From Acidobacteriaceae bacterium (GTDB lineage: Bacteria > Acidobacteriota > Terriglobia > Terriglobales > SbA1), in assembly GCA_003136335.1 (NCBI GenBank), contig PLEA01000334.1:1-8571 (forward strand): DNA of 8,571 nucleotides, in the 5' to 3' direction. The notes under the pieces are model-generated. The model searched no databases. It worked only from the letters and a program-made list of their open reading frames with translations, and was not told the DNA's origin. Made by a program: the position numbers and the translations under genes. Below are positions 6,838-8,571 of this stretch, piece after piece (positions within the stretch are counted from its first letter, which is position 1; each line of letters starts with the position of its first letter).

Positions 6838-7323
6838 ATGATTCTACTCATCACTTCGTCAGCTAACGGCCCACAGTGCGCCGATTCCCTGCAGGCCGCC
6901 ACCGGCCTGGAAACGCACTGGGCTCAGACCTTGCAGGAGGCCGCCACCCGCCTGCGCGAACAAACCTATTCCGCCGCCGTCATTGACCAGTTCCTGCTCG
7001 AAACCGAACCCGCCGAAAGCGATCAGATGCTCGAACATCTAGGCACCGCTTTTCCCGTCTACCTCAACTTCGCAGTCACCGGCATGGACCGTATGGTGCG
7101 CGAGGTGCGCTCGGCCCTGCATCGCCGCAGGCGCGAGGAAGGCGCGGCCCGGCGCGCTGTCCAAGACCAGATGCGCAGCCAAATGCGTGAGACTCTAACC
7201 GCCATGCTTCTTTCCTGCGAACTTGCGATGTCCGTGCCCGACGTGCCCGATCCTGCGGTGGAAAAGATCCGAGCCATCGACAACCTGGCGCGCGAACTGC
7301 GCGTTTGCCTGGAGGCGAACTAA
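6838..7323 (+). CDS. Small degenerate receiver / DHp-like signalling protein
   Basis: A 161-residue protein I do not recognise as a named family. Residues 1-95 have a receiver-like pattern: a hydrophobic first strand MILLITSS, then SAAVID with D50 at the usual phospho-acceptor site, then VYLNFAV. The acidic residues after strand 1 are missing, and the conserved Thr/Ser and Lys sites are not evident. A basic helix (HRRRREEG) leads to residues 110-158, where LTAMLLSCELA (120-130) aligns without gaps to LTGVLLYCDLL of the upstream kinase (160-170). On that alignment the kinase's H154 is replaced by S114. No ATPase domain follows. The start sits at the first strand; AAAGGA (6831-6836) is too close to be an ideal Shine-Dalgarno. 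It lies 127 nt after the regulator with no clear terminator between, so co-transcription is possible. A non-catalytic modulator role is inference. Confidence 0.65.
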   Translation: MILLITSSANGPQCADSLQAATGLETHWAQTLQEAATRLREQTYSAAVIDQFLLETEPAESDQMLEHLGTAFPVYLNFAVTGMDRMVREVRSALHRRRREEGAARRAVQDQMRSQMRETLTAMLLSCELAMSVPDVPDPAVEKIRAIDNLARELRVCLEAN

Positions 7324-7338
7324 AGCGAAACACGTCGC

Positions 7339-7403
7339 GACAGCCACCTCGGCTGTCCAGTTAGGGCGCCGTCCGGCGGAAGGGAGAGTCCCTTCAACCG
7401 CCG
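7339..7403 (+). ncRNA. Two adjacent strong hairpins, possible structured RNA or terminator
   Basis: Hairpin 1 is a perfect 7-bp stem, GACAGCC (7339-7345) with GGCTGTC (7351-7357), and a 5-nt loop. Hairpin 2 (7374-7403) has an outer stem CGGCGG/CCGCCG and an inner stem AAGGGA/TCCCTT around a GAG triloop, with a 3-nt CAA bulge on the 3' side, giving 12 bp in all. Neither is followed by a T tract, so a classic intrinsic terminator is unlikely. I recognise no known riboswitch consensus. They lie 16-80 nt after the preceding stop codon and about 167 nt before the glycosyltransferase start. Confidence 0.4.
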
Positions 7404-7497
7404 CGAAATACTGCCCGCAACATCTCCCGCGTCCCGTCATGCAAAATCTCGCGCACCCGCACGCGTAAAAATACTTCCTGTCCTGCCCGATTCGCAC

Positions 7498-7503
7498 TAG
7501 AAT
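7498..7503 (+). promoter_or_regulatory. Candidate -10 element for the glycosyltransferase gene
   Basis: TAGAAT matches the -10 consensus at 5/6 and lies about 67 nt before GTG 7570. The sequence 17 bp upstream (TTCCTG, 7475-7480) is a poor -35. If real, transcription starts near 7510, downstream of the two hairpins, which would then belong to the preceding transcript. Confidence 0.25.
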
Positions 7504-7569
7504 GGACCCGCATGGCACGCGGAATCCCCTGTCCCTCGCGGCATTCCGCAATTTCGCTCTGGAGGTTCA

Positions 7570-8571
7570 GTGCACGTCCTGGTCACCACCGACTCGCTCT
7601 CGGGGTCATGGACCTATACCCGCGAACTTGTGACCGGCCTGGTCACGCGCGGCGTACGAGTCACGCTGGTCAGCTTCGGCGAAATTCCCCTCCCCGACCA
7701 GACCGTCTGGATGGATCACCTGCACGGCCTCGACTACCGGCCAACCGCTTTCCATCTCGAGTGGATGCAAGAAGCGGAACAGGATCTGCCAGAATCCTCT
7801 GCCTTCCTCGCCGCTTTGGTTCGCGAACTGCGACCCGACATTCTCCACCTCAATCAATTTTGTTATGGCAACCTGCCCGTAGATGTACCGCGCGTCGTAA
7901 TGGCCCATGGCGACTTGATCACCCGGACCCATGCGGTCCACAATCGCGCCCCACGCCCCGTGGGTTCGCTCACTTGGTATCGCAACACGGTCCTTAAAGG
8001 CCTGGCCGGCGCGGATGCGGTCGTGGCCCCTTCGGCCTGGATGCTCGATCGCATCTCCGCTTGTTACAGGCGGCCGCAGCGAGCCGAAGTGATTTACCCC
8101 GGACGCAATCCCATTTTCTTCAATCCCTACGTGAATAAAGACGATTGCGTGCTCGCCGTCGGCCGCCTGGTGGACACCAGCAAGCAGGTCTTTCTCCTCA
8201 CCCAGCAGCCCCATGCCATCCCCGTGTGCATTGTGGGCGCTGAACACACTGTGCCGATGCCACGCATTCCGATCCGTGCCGACGTGAAAGTTGACACCGA
8301 CCAAACGACGGTAGCAATTCGCGGTCCCCAGACCGAAGGGCAATTGCGCGCACTCTTCAGCCGCGCCTCCATCTACGCCGCCACCGCCCGTTACGAACCT
8401 CTGGGCATGGCTGCTCTCGAAGCGGCGTTTTCTCGATGCGCCATCGTGGCCAATGACATCCCAAACTTCCGTGAGGTTTGGGGGGACGCAGCTCTTTACT
8501 TCCGCACGAATGATGCAGGCAGTCTCGCCGACAAAATACGTCACCTCAATGCCGACCGCCCCATGCGCCGT
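7570..8571 (+). CDS. GT4-type (GT-B) glycosyltransferase, C-terminus cut by window edge
   Basis: A continuous frame of 334 codons with no stop, running off the right edge. It begins at GTG 7570 with GGAGG (7561-7565) 4 nt upstream; the frame has a stop at 7498-7500 and no upstream ATG. Residues 3-40 fit a GT-B first Rossmann strand and helix (VLVTTDSLSGS...GLVTRGVRVTLVSFGE). DILHLNQF and VVMAHGDL continue the N-terminal domain. ADAVVAPSAWML and VGRLVDTSKQ (R199 and K205 at the expected nucleotide-sugar phosphate contacts) begin the C-terminal domain. The diagnostic EX7E motif is E276-E284 in YEPLGMAALEA, followed by VANDIPNFREVWGDAALYF. Family members are usually 370-400 residues, so a few dozen may be missing. 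It transfers a sugar from a nucleotide-activated donor; donor, acceptor and pathway (cell-surface glycan or small glycoside) are not deducible. The 246-bp gap suggests its own promoter. Confidence 0.9.
   Translation, partial: MHVLVTTDSLSGSWTYTRELVTGLVTRGVRVTLVSFGEIPLPDQTVWMDHLHGLDYRPTAFHLEWMQEAEQDLPESSAFLAALVRELRPDILHLNQFCYGNLPVDVPRVVMAHGDLITRTHAVHNRAPRPVGSLTWYRNTVLKGLAGADAVVAPSAWMLDRISACYRRPQRAEVIYPGRNPIFFNPYVNKDDCVLAVGRLVDTSKQVFLLTQQPHAIPVCIVGAEHTVPMPRIPIRADVKVDTDQTTVAIRGPQTEGQLRALFSRASIYAATARYEPLGMAALEAAFSRCAIVANDIPNFREVWGDAALYFRTNDAGSLADKIRHLNADRPMRR

Noticed and set aside
7512..7997. 161-codon plus-strand frame starting at ATG 7512
   Set aside because: Its product is a low-complexity Arg/Pro-rich chain and it lies out of frame with the glycosyltransferase, so it is a shadow.
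7606..8544. 312-codon open frame on the minus strand opposite the glycosyltransferase
   Set aside because: It overlaps the glycosyltransferase almost entirely. The plus-strand frame has family motifs (EX7E, GR...K) and a Shine-Dalgarno, while the antisense product has no recognisable domain. High-GC codon use often leaves the opposite strand open.

Overview
The window looks like chromosomal DNA from a moderately GC-rich Gram-negative bacterium. The best guess is an Acidobacteriota member. The grounds are the OmpA-type outer-membrane protein with Ig-like domains and an expanded OmpA domain, a small lipoprotein with a PAGT...VR core of a kind I recall from that phylum, and the density of NtrC-type regulators. 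This placement is inference; no rRNA or tRNA gene is present to confirm it. I see no insertion sequence, integrase, CRISPR array or prophage gene.

Layout. Positions 1-746 (minus strand) hold the first 248 codons of a sigma-54-dependent NtrC-type response regulator that runs off the left edge. A 360-bp divergent intergenic region follows, with several short inverted repeats. Position 1107-2933 (plus) encodes a 608-residue envelope protein: signal peptide, beta-barrel, two Ig/PKD-like domains and an OmpA peptidoglycan-binding domain. It ends at a textbook intrinsic terminator (2967-3000). Position 3174-3824 (plus) encodes a probable lipoprotein. After a 230-bp gap, 4055-5257 and 5277-6710 form a tight two-gene operon for a soluble PAS histidine kinase and a complete NtrC-type regulator. 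Position 6838-7323 encodes a small protein that looks like a degenerate receiver fused to a degenerate kinase dimerisation (DHp) segment. A 246-bp spacer with two strong hairpins then leads to a family-4 glycosyltransferase (from 7570) that runs off the right edge.

How the genes may work together. The kinase autophosphorylates His154 and most likely passes phosphate to Asp71 of the adjacent regulator, which would drive sigma-54 promoters. The small downstream protein keeps an Asp at the phospho-acceptor position but lacks the other receiver catalytic residues. Its second half resembles the kinase DHp region without the histidine and without an ATPase domain. It is therefore a candidate non-catalytic modulator or decoy for this system, and is the most interesting item here. 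The window does not reveal the regulon. The envelope proteins and the glycosyltransferase are plausible neighbours, but no convincing sigma-54 promoter lies in front of them.
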